Positions 42,060-51,098 of a stretch of 51,476 bases of DNA are shown piece after piece. Within the stretch, counting starts at the first letter, position 1, and every line of letters begins with the position of its first letter. The stretch comes from Methanobacteriota archaeon. Its GTDB lineage: Archaea; Thermoplasmatota; Poseidoniia; Poseidoniales; Poseidoniaceae. The stretch is from NCBI GenBank assembly GCA_018659375.1, contig JABJMO010000078.1, positions 1 to 51,476 of the forward strand. Direction: 5' to 3'. The position numbers and the translations under genes are program-made. The notes below the pieces were generated by a model. It had not been told where the DNA came from, did no database searches, and worked only from the letters and a program-made list of their open reading frames with translations.

Positions 42060-43172
42060 ATGTCGAGTGGCGATTTAGTCAGGACCGCACTATTTGATGA
42101 GCATGTTGCACTGGATGCTAATATTGTAGACTTTCATGGTTTTGAGTTGCCTATATGGTATTCCAATATCAAAGAAGAACATCTCGCTACAAGAGCATCT
42201 GCAGGACTGTTTGATGTCAGCCACATGGGAGCATTTCGGTTTACTGGCAACAAGGTTCGTGAATGGCTTGAAACGGTGGCAACTCAGAAAGTTTCAGCAA
42301 TATCTCCCGGCCGTTGTGCTTACACTCATTTCCTCGATCATAATGGTTTCATCATCGATGACATGATTTTTGCTGTGGTTTCAGAAACCGAAATCCTTGG
42401 AGTCCCAAATGCGTCAATGATTGAGGTAATGGCTAATTGGTTCACCAGTAATTTGCCAGAAGATGGCTCGGTAGAATTACAAGATTTATCTCCTGAAACA
42501 TCAATCATCGCTCTACAAGGGCCGGACTCAAAATCAATAATTAGCAAGGTTTTGAGTGCGGAAAACCACGTTGGAAGATTTCGCTGGCAACAAATATCGG
42601 ATAACTCTCTGGGTGTTACTGGCTGGATTCAAGGAACTGGTTATACTGGTGAGCCAGGTTATGAGATATTTGTGCCGAATAACCAAGCCGCAACTCTTTG
42701 GCGCAATCTAATCGATGCAGGTGCTACACCAGTAGGACTTGGAGCACGTGATACTTTACGCTTGGAGAAAGGTTACCTGCTTAGTGGAGTTGATTTCTGC
42801 TGGCCTGAGCTAGAAGAAGGAACCGAATTTTTGTCAAGAGATTCATGGGAGACCAATGTTCCGTTTGGCTTAGACCTTGATCATGATTTCATCGGTAAGC
42901 AGCGGGTTATCTCTCACTCAGATACCGACCCTAAATGGTGGGGGGTCAAGTACGTCGAAAAGGGACCATTGCCACGACCTGGAAAGGATGTTACTGATTT
43001 ATCAGGTGACATCATCGGTCGATTGTCTTCTGGAGCACCATCGCCTAGTTTGGCAAATATCGGTATCGGTATTGGCTATATTGCAAATGTAAGTGAAGGA
43101 GACGAGGTTATGGTAGTTGCAAGTCCAAGAAAGTCGGTAAAAGCCGTTATTGTAAGGCCGCCATTCGTCTAA
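42060..43172 (+). CDS. gcvT: Glycine cleavage system aminomethyltransferase (T protein)
   Basis: A 370-residue THF-dependent aminomethyltransferase that takes the aminomethyl group from lipoyl-GcvH, releasing ammonia and forming methylene-THF. Seen: LFDEHVALDANIVDFHGFELPIWY at the start, ASAGLFDVSHMGAF, WIQGTGYTGEPGYEIFVPN, GLGARDTLRLEKGYLLSGVD with the catalytic-region aspartate, and a C-terminal beta domain. A TATA box at -29 and no Shine-Dalgarno suggest leaderless translation. It is 89 nt ahead of gcvPA, which has its own similar promoter, so the two units may be co-regulated rather than a single operon. Confidence 0.93.
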   Translation: MSSGDLVRTALFDEHVALDANIVDFHGFELPIWYSNIKEEHLATRASAGLFDVSHMGAFRFTGNKVREWLETVATQKVSAISPGRCAYTHFLDHNGFIIDDMIFAVVSETEILGVPNASMIEVMANWFTSNLPEDGSVELQDLSPETSIIALQGPDSKSIISKVLSAENHVGRFRWQQISDNSLGVTGWIQGTGYTGEPGYEIFVPNNQAATLWRNLIDAGATPVGLGARDTLRLEKGYLLSGVDFCWPELEEGTEFLSRDSWETNVPFGLDLDHDFIGKQRVISHSDTDPKWWGVKYVEKGPLPRPGKDVTDLSGDIIGRLSSGAPSPSLANIGIGIGYIANVSEGDEVMVVASPRKSVKAVIVRPPFV

Positions 43173-43232
43173 CTTATCGAATTTACAATATCATCTTCTA
43201 AGCATGAATATTATGGGCATTACGCGCACGGG

Positions 43233-43240
43233 TTTAAATT
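43233..43240 (+). promoter_or_regulatory. TATA box candidate for gcvPA
   Basis: TTTAAATT starts exactly 29 nt before the gcvPA ATG (43262), the same motif and distance as at gcvT. AGAGGAGAA (about 43248-43256) lies between, so either a very short leader or an alternative start site with a Shine-Dalgarno is possible. Confidence 0.5.
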
Positions 43241-43261
43241 AGCCGTAAGAGGAGAATAGCC

Positions 43262-44638
43262 ATGGTCGACCAATTACCAAACCGAGGCCTAGAAACAGAG
43301 ATGCTCGAAGAGATGGGTTTTTCATCTATTGATGACTTGTTTAGCGACTTGCCAGAACACGTTAGAATGTCTGAACCTCTACCATTACCACCTCCCCAAT
43401 CTGAAGAAGAAATAATCGCCGATGCTCGAAGATTACTTGGAGCGAATTTAGCTATGGGTGAAGCAGTATCGTTTTTGGGTGCAGGAATTTATCGTAACTA
43501 TGTCCCTGCATCAGTATTCCAATTAATTACTAGGGGTGAATTCTTGACCTCATATACTCCCTACCAGCCTGAGGTAAGTCAGGGAATGCTCCAAGCAATG
43601 TGGGAATTTCAGACTTTGATTTCGGAATTAGTTGGCCTGCCAATTGCTAATTTATCACTTTATGACGGCTCTACAGCGGCTGCAGAGGCACTTACTTGTG
43701 CTGTTAGAGTTCACACTAGAAAGGCCAGTCAATCAGATACTGTTTACATTTCTGAACTAGTCCCTCCAGACCGTATGTCTGTGATGCACAATTATTGTCA
43801 AGGTGCAGGAATTACTCTGAAACTCCTAAAGCATAATGCAGATGGCACCCTTGATATTGATTCTGTTCATTCTGCCGCAGGTTCATGTGGTGTATATGTC
43901 GAACAACCAAATCCGCTTGGTATTCTTGATGGCGGCCTGACTCAAATTAAAGAAATAATCGGTAAAAACACTGCACTCATAGTCGGCGTACAACCAGTCT
44001 CTCTTGGCTTAGTTGAAGCACCAGGTAACTACGGTGCTGATATCATCGTCGGTGAGGGTCAACCATTTGGCAGTCCACCAACAGGGGGAGGTCCAATCTA
44101 CGGAATCTTTGCGTGCAGCAAGCCATACTTGCGCTTAATGCCCGGAAGAATCGTTGGACGGAGCATTGATGTCGACGGCAAAGAAGCATATTGTCTGACT
44201 CTTTCCACAAGAGAACAACACATTAGACGTCATCGAGCAACTTCCAACATTTGTACAAATGAAACGCTAATTGCCTTGATGGGCGCAATGCACATGTCAC
44301 TACTTGGACCTGAAGGCCTCGAACACTTAGCATATCGAAATATGACTGCTTGTGTCTTGGCCAAACAGAAGTTGTCGGAGATTAGTGGGGTCTCAGTGCC
44401 GCATATTTCATCATCTCACTTTAACGAATTTGTTATTGAACTTCCAAGAAGTGCTGCAGATTGTCTGAAGTATCTCGATTCAGTTGGCATTATTGGTGGT
44501 TTTGACCTAAACCGTTGGTATAATGGTCGCACAAATTGGTTGTTAGTCTCTGTTACAGACCAAACCAAGGCAGCAGAAATTGATTTACTGGCCGCACAAT
44601 TAGCTGAATGGTGTTCGATGAAGGAGGTGGTTGCTTGA
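43262..44638 (+). CDS. gcvPA: Glycine dehydrogenase (decarboxylating) subunit 1
   Basis: A 458-residue N-terminal half of the P protein in split form. Seen: EEMGFSSIDDLFSDLPEHVR, FLGAGIYRNYVPASVFQLITRGEFLTSYTPYQPE (family landmarks), EFQTLISELVGLPIANLSLYDGSTAAAEAL, and GGGPIYGIFACSKPYLRLMPGRIVG. This half lacks the PLP lysine but is needed for the heterotetramer that decarboxylates glycine and loads GcvH. Its stop overlaps the TTG of gcvPB. Start ATG 43262 follows the TATA box at -29. Closely packed with gcvPB. Confidence 0.95.
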   Translation: MVDQLPNRGLETEMLEEMGFSSIDDLFSDLPEHVRMSEPLPLPPPQSEEEIIADARRLLGANLAMGEAVSFLGAGIYRNYVPASVFQLITRGEFLTSYTPYQPEVSQGMLQAMWEFQTLISELVGLPIANLSLYDGSTAAAEALTCAVRVHTRKASQSDTVYISELVPPDRMSVMHNYCQGAGITLKLLKHNADGTLDIDSVHSAAGSCGVYVEQPNPLGILDGGLTQIKEIIGKNTALIVGVQPVSLGLVEAPGNYGADIIVGEGQPFGSPPTGGGPIYGIFACSKPYLRLMPGRIVGRSIDVDGKEAYCLTLSTREQHIRRHRATSNICTNETLIALMGAMHMSLLGPEGLEHLAYRNMTACVLAKQKLSEISGVSVPHISSSHFNEFVIELPRSAADCLKYLDSVGIIGGFDLNRWYNGRTNWLLVSVTDQTKAAEIDLLAAQLAEWCSMKEVVA

Positions 44639-46134
44639 GCAGATTATTTGATTTTGCTGGCGGAACTGGAATGGGTTATTCACAACCTGAACCACTACTT
44701 TCGAAAAATAAAGTAGCCCTGCCCCCAAACTTGATGCGCAAAGAACTTCCAAGATGGCCAAGATTATCTGAGCCAGAAATGGTTAGGCACTATACGTGGT
44801 TGTCAAGAAGAAATTTTGGTATTGATACTGGTTTTTATCCGCTTGGCTCATGTACCATGAAACACAATCCAAGAGTCAATGAAGTAATAGCGCAACTACC
44901 AGGCATTGCGGATATTCACCCACACCAACCTGAACATCATTTGCAAGGCTTGTTATCTATTTACCATGAAATGCAGCACATGTTGGCGATCTGCTCTGGA
45001 ATGGATGACGTAACACTGCAACCGGTAGCAGGTGCACAAGGAGAGTTCACTGCTGTACGCTGTGTACAGGAATACTTCCGCAAGCGCGGCGAAACTCAAC
45101 GCACCAAAGTAATCGTTCCAGATTCTGCCCACGGCACCAACCCTGCTAGTGCTGCTATGGCAGGATATGATATCGTCGAGATACCCAGTTTGGAAAATGG
45201 ACGAATTGACCTAGAGGCTCTAAAAGCAGTAATTGATGATACAGTTGCCTTGATGATGATAACCAATCCAAATACTCTTGGGCTATTCGAAACAGATGTT
45301 CCAGAAGCATCTGATATCGTTCACGCCGCAGGTGGACAAATGTACTATGATGGTGCTAACTTCAACGCCATTCTTGGCCGTACTTCACCTGGTTTGATGG
45401 GCTTTGATGCGGTTCACTTTAATCTGCACAAGACATTCAGTCAGCCACATGGTGGCGGAGGTCCTGGTTCTGGCCCAATTGGTGTCAAATCTCATTTGGC
45501 CGAATTCTTGCCAAGTCCTGTAGTCAAGACGCGACCAATTGTTGGCGATGAAGCCAAATTTGCCGTTGATGATATGTGGTATACTTGGTATGAACCAGAA
45601 CATACTATCGGTAAAGTTCAACAATGGCACGGCAATGCTGGGGCAATTATTCGCTGCTGGGCATATTATCGACGCTACGGTTATGGCTTGAAGGACATGT
45701 CTGAACATGCTGTGCTAAATGCTAACTATTTGCGTCATGCCTTACACCGTGAAGCGAAAAAGGCTGGTGTTTCACATATGTTTGTTGACGGTGCGGAAGC
45801 GGAAGTTGCTAAACACGAATTTACCTTATCACTACAACCTGCCAAAGAAGCAGTTGGAGTATCTGCTATGGATGTGGCCAAAGGCTTGCTAGATATGGGT
45901 TACATGGCGCCAACAGTATATTTCCCGCTAGTAGTACCAGAATGTATGATGTTTGAACCAACTGAAACGGAAAGTCGAGATACGCTAGATACTTTTGCCA
46001 AAGATTTTGCTCAAGTGCTCAAGGTAGATGCACAGACTCTTCACGAAGCGCCAATTACTACACCAGTACGTCGGGTAGATGAAGTATATGCAGCAAGAAA
46101 TCTTTGTTTGAAACATCCATTTGATGAAGAGTAG
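44635..46134 (+). CDS. gcvPB: Glycine dehydrogenase (decarboxylating) subunit 2, PLP-bearing
   Basis: A 499-residue C-terminal half of the split P protein. Seen: GFYPLGSCTMKHNPRVNE (67-84), HPHQPEHHLQGLL, VPDSAHGTNPASAAMAGYD, DGANFNAILG and the PLP lysine K266 in NLHKTFSQPHGGGGPGSGP. Start: no ATG fits; TTG at 44635 overlaps the gcvPA stop (TTGA) and has GGAGGTG at the right distance (about 44624-44630), so this is a coupled start. The frame stays open nine codons further upstream to 44608, inside gcvPA. The enzyme works with GcvPA, GcvT and a lipoyl GcvH; gcvH is not in the window. Confidence 0.95.
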   Translation: MSRLFDFAGGTGMGYSQPEPLLSKNKVALPPNLMRKELPRWPRLSEPEMVRHYTWLSRRNFGIDTGFYPLGSCTMKHNPRVNEVIAQLPGIADIHPHQPEHHLQGLLSIYHEMQHMLAICSGMDDVTLQPVAGAQGEFTAVRCVQEYFRKRGETQRTKVIVPDSAHGTNPASAAMAGYDIVEIPSLENGRIDLEALKAVIDDTVALMMITNPNTLGLFETDVPEASDIVHAAGGQMYYDGANFNAILGRTSPGLMGFDAVHFNLHKTFSQPHGGGGPGSGPIGVKSHLAEFLPSPVVKTRPIVGDEAKFAVDDMWYTWYEPEHTIGKVQQWHGNAGAIIRCWAYYRRYGYGLKDMSEHAVLNANYLRHALHREAKKAGVSHMFVDGAEAEVAKHEFTLSLQPAKEAVGVSAMDVAKGLLDMGYMAPTVYFPLVVPECMMFEPTETESRDTLDTFAKDFAQVLKVDAQTLHEAPITTPVRRVDEVYAARNLCLKHPFDEE

Positions 46135-46808
46135 TGGTCGATTTGGTAAGGGCTAGAGATAACAGCCCGGAGAACTTTGGCTGGGAAAAAATTGAACTTA
46201 AACCGAATGCTGGATCTGTTTTGCTACCACTATCATGGGGTTTATTGCCTCTAGCATTGACATTGATTGTCTATTTTACTAAGACCGGTATGGAACTGAT
46301 AAATTTCCTTGGGGCTGGGTCGGTGTTGCTAATGCTAGTGGGCGGTATTGGTGCTGTTAGCACAAGGCAAGGAATTTTTAATTCTCTTAAAGTCGGTTTA
46401 GGGTTTTTCTTTAGTTGTTTATCACTATTTTCTTGGCTAATGGTGGCAAATAATAACTTCGCAGTCGAGTGGGGTATAGCGTCCTCATTTCTCGCTTTTA
46501 TCATGACCTTTAGAACACTTGATTTCATTTTCAAAGATGCTAATCTAATTTATCAAACTAATTGGTCGGCGAAATCTAGGTTGCCAACAGACTCGATGGC
46601 CGGATGGGATGTCAGATCTCGAAGGTTCACACAAAATACGATGGCATTAAAGCGATTTGACAAAGATAGTTTTGCTCACATCTACGGTACTAGAACTCTA
46701 CAAGGCTTAGCAATACGCTTGGATGTGTTCGGTGTGCCAATGGGAGAACGCTTTGATTTCCGTCTTTTAGGGCTTGATTTGACGGAATTTATTGTCGAAG
46801 ATGAATAG
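46134..46808 (+). CDS. Hypothetical membrane protein downstream of gcvPB
   Basis: A 224-residue protein I do not recognise. Four hydrophobic segments are visible (about 26-45, 52-71, 84-102 and 108-124), then a soluble tail of about 95 residues with basic and beta-like character (SRRFTQNTMALKRFDKD). The GTG at 46134 overlaps the last base of the gcvPB stop (TAG), so it is co-transcribed with the glycine cleavage genes. No functional link to them is evident. Confidence 0.6.
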   Translation: MVDLVRARDNSPENFGWEKIELKPNAGSVLLPLSWGLLPLALTLIVYFTKTGMELINFLGAGSVLLMLVGGIGAVSTRQGIFNSLKVGLGFFFSCLSLFSWLMVANNNFAVEWGIASSFLAFIMTFRTLDFIFKDANLIYQTNWSAKSRLPTDSMAGWDVRSRRFTQNTMALKRFDKDSFAHIYGTRTLQGLAIRLDVFGVPMGERFDFRLLGLDLTEFIVEDE

Positions 46809-46844
46809 TCATCTTGAATAACCGACCGCGATGGCAGTTTTTAC

Positions 46845-47324
46845 ATGGAAGTTACTATACTGTTGGGTTCGTCCTCAGATATGCCTATTGCCGAAAAGTG
46901 TACCAAAATCTTGAAGCAGTTTTCAGTTGATTATCAACTGCGTGTTGCTAGTGCTCATCGTTCACCAAAATTTGTAGAGCAAATTATTCATGATGCTGAA
47001 GCAGATGGCTGTAAAGTGTTCATTGCAATGGCTGGATTAGCAGCAGCACTGCCAGGTGCTGTAGCTGCTCTTACCACCAAGCCAGTTATTGGTGTGCCAT
47101 GTGGTGGAAAAGTGCCTTTCGATTCCTTACTATCCATTGTACAATTACCTCCTGGTGTCCCAGCAGCAACTGTTGGCGTCGACCGTGGTGATAATGCCGG
47201 ATACTTGGCTGTACAGATGCTAGCATTGCAAAACGATGCACATGCTGCTGCCCTGAAGCAAAATAAACTCGACCAAGTAGAGCGAGTCAAAGCCCAAGAC
47301 CGAGAGGTCAACGGGGGCGCCTGA
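46845..47324 (+). CDS. purE: Phosphoribosylaminoimidazole carboxylase catalytic subunit PurE
   Basis: A 159-residue PurE. Seen: ILLGSSSDMPIAEKC (nucleotide/phosphate loop), VASAHRSPKFVEQ with the catalytic-site H, FIAMAGLAAALPGAVAALT, VIGVPCGG and the C-terminal GVDRGDNAGYLAVQML. It interconverts N5-CAIR and CAIR in purine synthesis, or carboxylates AIR directly if PurK is absent; which form applies cannot be settled from here. It is 1 nt from guaAB, so purine genes are grouped in this operon. Confidence 0.93.
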   Translation: MEVTILLGSSSDMPIAEKCTKILKQFSVDYQLRVASAHRSPKFVEQIIHDAEADGCKVFIAMAGLAAALPGAVAALTTKPVIGVPCGGKVPFDSLLSIVQLPPGVPAATVGVDRGDNAGYLAVQMLALQNDAHAAALKQNKLDQVERVKAQDREVNGGA

Positions 47325-47325
47325 T

Positions 47326-48276
47326 ATGTTTGATGTCGATGAATTCGTTAAGGAATCCATCGAATCACTGCAAAACACAATTGATGATATAGCCATAATT
47401 GCTTGTTCAGGTGGTGTCGATTCTACTGTTGCTGCTGTTATCGCAAATCAAGCAGTAGGGGATTTACTGCATTGTGTTTATGTTGACACTGGGTTTATGC
47501 GTAAAGGTGAGACTGAACAGATTGAGGCTTTACTGGCCGAGCAAGGAATCAAGAATTTGGTGACTGTCAAGGCAGCGGATCGTTACTTTGAAGCCCTCAA
47601 AGGTGTTACTGAGCCAGAGCAAAAGCGCAAGGTGATCGGAGAGTTATTCATTAGAATTTTTGAAGATGAGCAGAAGAAATGCGGCGCTAAATATTTAGTT
47701 CAAGGAACCATTGCCCCAGATTGGATTGAATCAGGCGGCGGTGTACGTGATACTATCAAGTCGCATCACAATGTTGGCGGCTTGCCTGAAGACATGACTC
47801 TTGAGGTAGTTGAACCACTGCGTGATTTATACAAAGATGAAGTCAGAGAATTAGCCCGCTTCCTCGAAATCAATGTGGCAGAAAGACAACCATTCCCTGG
47901 TCCAGGGTTAGCAGTTAGAACTCTTGGTGATTTAACCCCAGAGCGTGTTGCAGTAGTTAGAGAGGCTTGCGCAATTGTTGAAGAGGAGTTTGAAAAGGCT
48001 GCAGCAGAAGGTTTGATGGAATTACCTTGGCAATATTTTGCTGCTCTACTCCCTGTTCGTAGCGTCGGTGTGCATGGGGACGTTCGTGCCTATGGTGAAA
48101 CAATAGTAGTTCGTGCAGTTCAATCTATGGACGGCATGTCAGCAAGATACTCAGAGATTCCTCATCCTATCTTGCACAAAATAAGTACTCGAATAACTAA
48201 CACTGTCAAAGGTGCAGCTAACCGTGTAGTGTATGATATTACTCACAAACCACCAGGCACAATTGAGTGGGAATGA
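47326..48276 (+). CDS. guaAB: GMP synthetase subunit B (PP-ATPase), archaeal split type
   Basis: A 316-residue ATP-pyrophosphatase half of GMP synthetase. P-loop IACSGGVDST (25-34), FMRKGETEQIEALL, VQGTIAPDWIES, KSHHNVGGLPEDM, PFPGPGLAVRTLGD, VRAVQSMDGMSARYSEIPHP and the C terminus ITNTVKGAANRVVYDITHKPPGTIEWE region are classic. The glutamine amidotransferase subunit is a separate gene in archaea and is not in the window. ATG 47326 is 1 nt after the purE stop. Converts XMP to GMP. Confidence 0.95.
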   Translation: MFDVDEFVKESIESLQNTIDDIAIIACSGGVDSTVAAVIANQAVGDLLHCVYVDTGFMRKGETEQIEALLAEQGIKNLVTVKAADRYFEALKGVTEPEQKRKVIGELFIRIFEDEQKKCGAKYLVQGTIAPDWIESGGGVRDTIKSHHNVGGLPEDMTLEVVEPLRDLYKDEVRELARFLEINVAERQPFPGPGLAVRTLGDLTPERVAVVREACAIVEEEFEKAAAEGLMELPWQYFAALLPVRSVGVHGDVRAYGETIVVRAVQSMDGMSARYSEIPHPILHKISTRITNTVKGAANRVVYDITHKPPGTIEWE

Positions 48277-48324
48277 TTGGATAAATTTCACAGAATAGTT
48301 TAACATTTATAGCAAGGTATCAAA

Positions 48325-48341
48325 AACAGATTGAATCTGTT
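48325..48341. promoter_or_regulatory. 17-bp palindrome just upstream of the surface-protein gene
   Basis: AACAGATTGAATCTGTT is a perfect inverted repeat of 8-bp arms around one central base, ending 7 nt before the preferred ATG (48349). A TATA candidate TTTATA (48306-48311) lies 14 nt before its first base, so the palindrome would sit over the transcription start. Confidence 0.45.
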
Positions 48342-48348
48342 ATGGTGT

Positions 48349-51054
48349 ATGGGACAAAAGCGATTGAGTGTATTTATTGTTGCCATTTTCTTATTTTCTC
48401 TTGTTTCAAGTGTCCAAGCATCTGAGGATGGCGAAACAGTGGCTCAATTTGGCACTGGTTTTGATGAGGTCGTAATCGCCGATTCAACTGACGGTTTATT
48501 CGACCCCCGTGACCTTGAATTCCACCCAGGGCGAACTGATGAACTTTGGATTGCTAACCGTGGCGACGACAGTATTTCCATCATCCATGATACAGGACTT
48601 GACACTCAGTATTCTCAAAACCGTGAAGATTCCAACAGTAATCACTTCCTAGAAGAAGTCAGCGCAATTGCCTTTGGTGCCTATGATGAGGAATTTGATT
48701 GGCAGTGGGGCTCGGCCCAAGAAACCCAAAACACCTACTGTGGTCAAGGATCACCAAATCAGTTCATGGGCCCAACCTTGTGGCCATCTTCGCTTTCGCA
48801 CTTTGCAGTAGAGAATCAAAATAACGGCAATGGCTTATTAGGTAGTCATATAGATATGAATCACCAATCACCAGACGGAATGGGCATTGCTCACGATAGT
48901 GGTAATGCATATTGGTACTTTGATGGTTATTACGGCGAGTTAGTTTACTATGATTTCCAACAAGACCATGATACCGGTGAAGACGATCACTCAGATGGTA
49001 TCGTTCATCGATATGTCGATATTGAACTAACTAGAGACGGAGGCATACCCGGCCATATGGTGTTGGATAAAGAATCTGGAATACTCTACATAGCAGACAC
49101 AGGAAAGAATCGTGTCTTGTGGGTTAATACCGATGACCAATCTGTTTCAACCACCGACATACTAAACTCTGCAACGCAGAAGGAACCACTCGCAGAGTAC
49201 AAGGAAAAAAGAGGTATGGAATGGGGTGTCTTGGACACTGGACTTGGGCGTCCCTCTGGTATTGCCCTAGAAGGTGATACCTTATTTGTATCAGAAAATG
49301 GTAACGGGCAAATTGTCGCTTACAATTTAGCAGATGACGGCAAGAGTGCTACTGTTGCTGATACAATCCAAACTAGTGCACAATTCATTATGGGTCTTGA
49401 AGTTGGACCAGATGGTCATCTCTACTACGTTGATAACGGTAAAGATCAGGTTGTCAGAATCGAACCATTCTATGACTTAGATGCAGACGGCGTTCTTGAT
49501 GAAGATGACAACTGCATTGCTGTTGCTAATCCTGGTCAAGCCAATTATGACGCTGACTATTTTGGTGATGCATGTGATGAAGATGATGATAATGATTCAA
49601 TCCTCGATGTTGATGATAATTGTCCAACAGGTCAGAAATCTTGGACTTCACAAAAAGGCATTGACCATGACTTAGATGGTTGTGCTGATGCTAGTGAGGA
49701 TGATGATGATGATAACGATGGAGTTGTCGATTTAAGCGATCTGTGCCCTAAGGGTGAAATTAACTGGCCATCACGCTCATCAACTGATTTAGATAGCGAT
49801 GGATGCCGAGATGATGATGAAGATTTGGATGATGATGGTGATGGTATTTGCGATGCTGGTGCTGGTAATGAATTGTGCCAAGTCTCTGATATGGCAGCTG
49901 ATTTGTGTCCTGTCAGTAATATAGGATTTATTTCAACTTTGGAAACTGATAATGATGCCGATGGTTGTGAAGATGCAGTTGAGGATAATGATGATGATAA
50001 TGATGGATACAGCGATACTATCGATGATTGTCCGTTAACCTCAGGCTCCAGTACCGGTGAATTAACCGGTTGTTTAGACGGTGATTATGACGGTTACGCC
50101 GATTCAATCGATATTTTCCCGGCAGACCCTAGTCAATGGGCTGACAGCGATAACGACGGCTATGGTGACGAGCTACGAGGCACTAATGGCGACTATTGTC
50201 CAACTATTGTTGGAACCTCCACACTAGACCGGCTAGGTTGTGTTGATACAGATGATGATGGTTGGTCAGACCCCGATGATACTTGGAACATAAATTTCGG
50301 TGCCGATGCATTCCCTTACGAGCCAACTCAACATTTTGATGGCGATAATGACGGATACGGAGATGATGCGGAAGGACTTCAACCCGATGGTTGCACCAAT
50401 ATTGCCGGAACCTCGTTCGAAGATGTATTTGGTTGCCGTGATAGTGATGATGATGGCTGGTCAGATGCTTATGATGCTTTCAACAATGATGCAACACAAT
50501 ACTCTGACCAAGATGGTGATGGTTATGGAGATCTGATCAGCGGTAATACGCCAGACTCTTGCCCGACGATATTTGGTAATTCTACAATAGAGCGATTTGG
50601 TTGTCTTGATTCGGACGGGGATGGTCTGGACGATGAATTAGATGAATTTCCCAATGATGATACCGAACAAATCGATACCGATGGAGACGGGGTTGGCGAT
50701 AACTTAGATGCCTATCCACAAGACGGTTCGATGTCGGTAATTTCAGATGATAAAGATGATTCTTCCAATGTGATTGGTATAGTGACAATTGGTGCGGTCA
50801 TTCTTGGAATTATTGTAGTAATTGGAATATACGCGACTCGACGTAAACCAGAACTTATCCCTGACCACGTCATGCCGTTTGCTAATCAACAATTCATTCA
50901 ACCAATGGCTCAAACAATGCCGCAACCAGCAATGGAGTATGCTCCACCTGTACAAGCTCCCCAAGGACCCCCACTGCCTCCAGAAGGACTACCACCAAAT
51001 TGGACCATGGAGCAATGGGCTTGGTATGGTGAAGACTATTTACGTAATCGTTGA
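48349..51054 (+). CDS. Surface protein: NHL-like propeller, thrombospondin type 3 repeats, C-terminal TM
   Basis: About 901 residues. A signal peptide (KRLSVFIVAIFLFSLVSSVQA) leads to a beta-propeller of NHL-like blades (about 30-370: FDPRDLEFHPGRTDELWIANRG, GHMVLDKESGILYIADTGKNRVLWV, LGRPSGIALEGDTLFVSENGNG, GLEVGPDGHLYYVDNGKD). About ten Asp-rich thrombospondin type 3 calcium repeats follow (about 370-730: DLDADGVLDEDDNC, DNDSDG-type). A single TM (about 758-780) is followed by a stop-transfer RRK and a Pro-rich tail ending GLPPNWTMEQWAWYGEDYL. The extracellular part should be a calcium-stiffened stalk bearing the propeller. A TTG at 48331 is an alternative start, spanned by the palindrome. 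Confidence 0.85.
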   Translation: MGQKRLSVFIVAIFLFSLVSSVQASEDGETVAQFGTGFDEVVIADSTDGLFDPRDLEFHPGRTDELWIANRGDDSISIIHDTGLDTQYSQNREDSNSNHFLEEVSAIAFGAYDEEFDWQWGSAQETQNTYCGQGSPNQFMGPTLWPSSLSHFAVENQNNGNGLLGSHIDMNHQSPDGMGIAHDSGNAYWYFDGYYGELVYYDFQQDHDTGEDDHSDGIVHRYVDIELTRDGGIPGHMVLDKESGILYIADTGKNRVLWVNTDDQSVSTTDILNSATQKEPLAEYKEKRGMEWGVLDTGLGRPSGIALEGDTLFVSENGNGQIVAYNLADDGKSATVADTIQTSAQFIMGLEVGPDGHLYYVDNGKDQVVRIEPFYDLDADGVLDEDDNCIAVANPGQANYDADYFGDACDEDDDNDSILDVDDNCPTGQKSWTSQKGIDHDLDGCADASEDDDDDNDGVVDLSDLCPKGEINWPSRSSTDLDSDGCRDDDEDLDDDGDGICDAGAGNELCQVSDMAADLCPVSNIGFISTLETDNDADGCEDAVEDNDDDNDGYSDTIDDCPLTSGSSTGELTGCLDGDYDGYADSIDIFPADPSQWADSDNDGYGDELRGTNGDYCPTIVGTSTLDRLGCVDTDDDGWSDPDDTWNINFGADAFPYEPTQHFDGDNDGYGDDAEGLQPDGCTNIAGTSFEDVFGCRDSDDDGWSDAYDAFNNDATQYSDQDGDGYGDLISGNTPDSCPTIFGNSTIERFGCLDSDGDGLDDELDEFPNDDTEQIDTDGDGVGDNLDAYPQDGSMSVISDDKDDSSNVIGIVTIGAVILGIIVVIGIYATRRKPELIPDHVMPFANQQFIQPMAQTMPQPAMEYAPPVQAPQGPPLPPEGLPPNWTMEQWAWYGEDYLRNR

Positions 51055-51069
51055 AGGAATCACGCTATC

Positions 51070-51076
51070 TTTTATA
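51070..51076 (+). promoter_or_regulatory. TATA box candidate for the small membrane protein gene
   Basis: TTTTATA begins 29 nt before the ATG at 51099, the same spacing as before gcvT and gcvPA, and there is no Shine-Dalgarno between. A short leaderless transcript is implied. Confidence 0.4.
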
Positions 51077-51098
51077 CCGACTTTTACTACGGTAGTTG

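Noticed and set aside
49560-50740. GAT-rich stretches as DNA tandem repeats or microsatellites
   Set aside because: They are explained by Asp-rich thrombospondin type 3 calcium motifs at the protein level; codons vary and the frame is kept.
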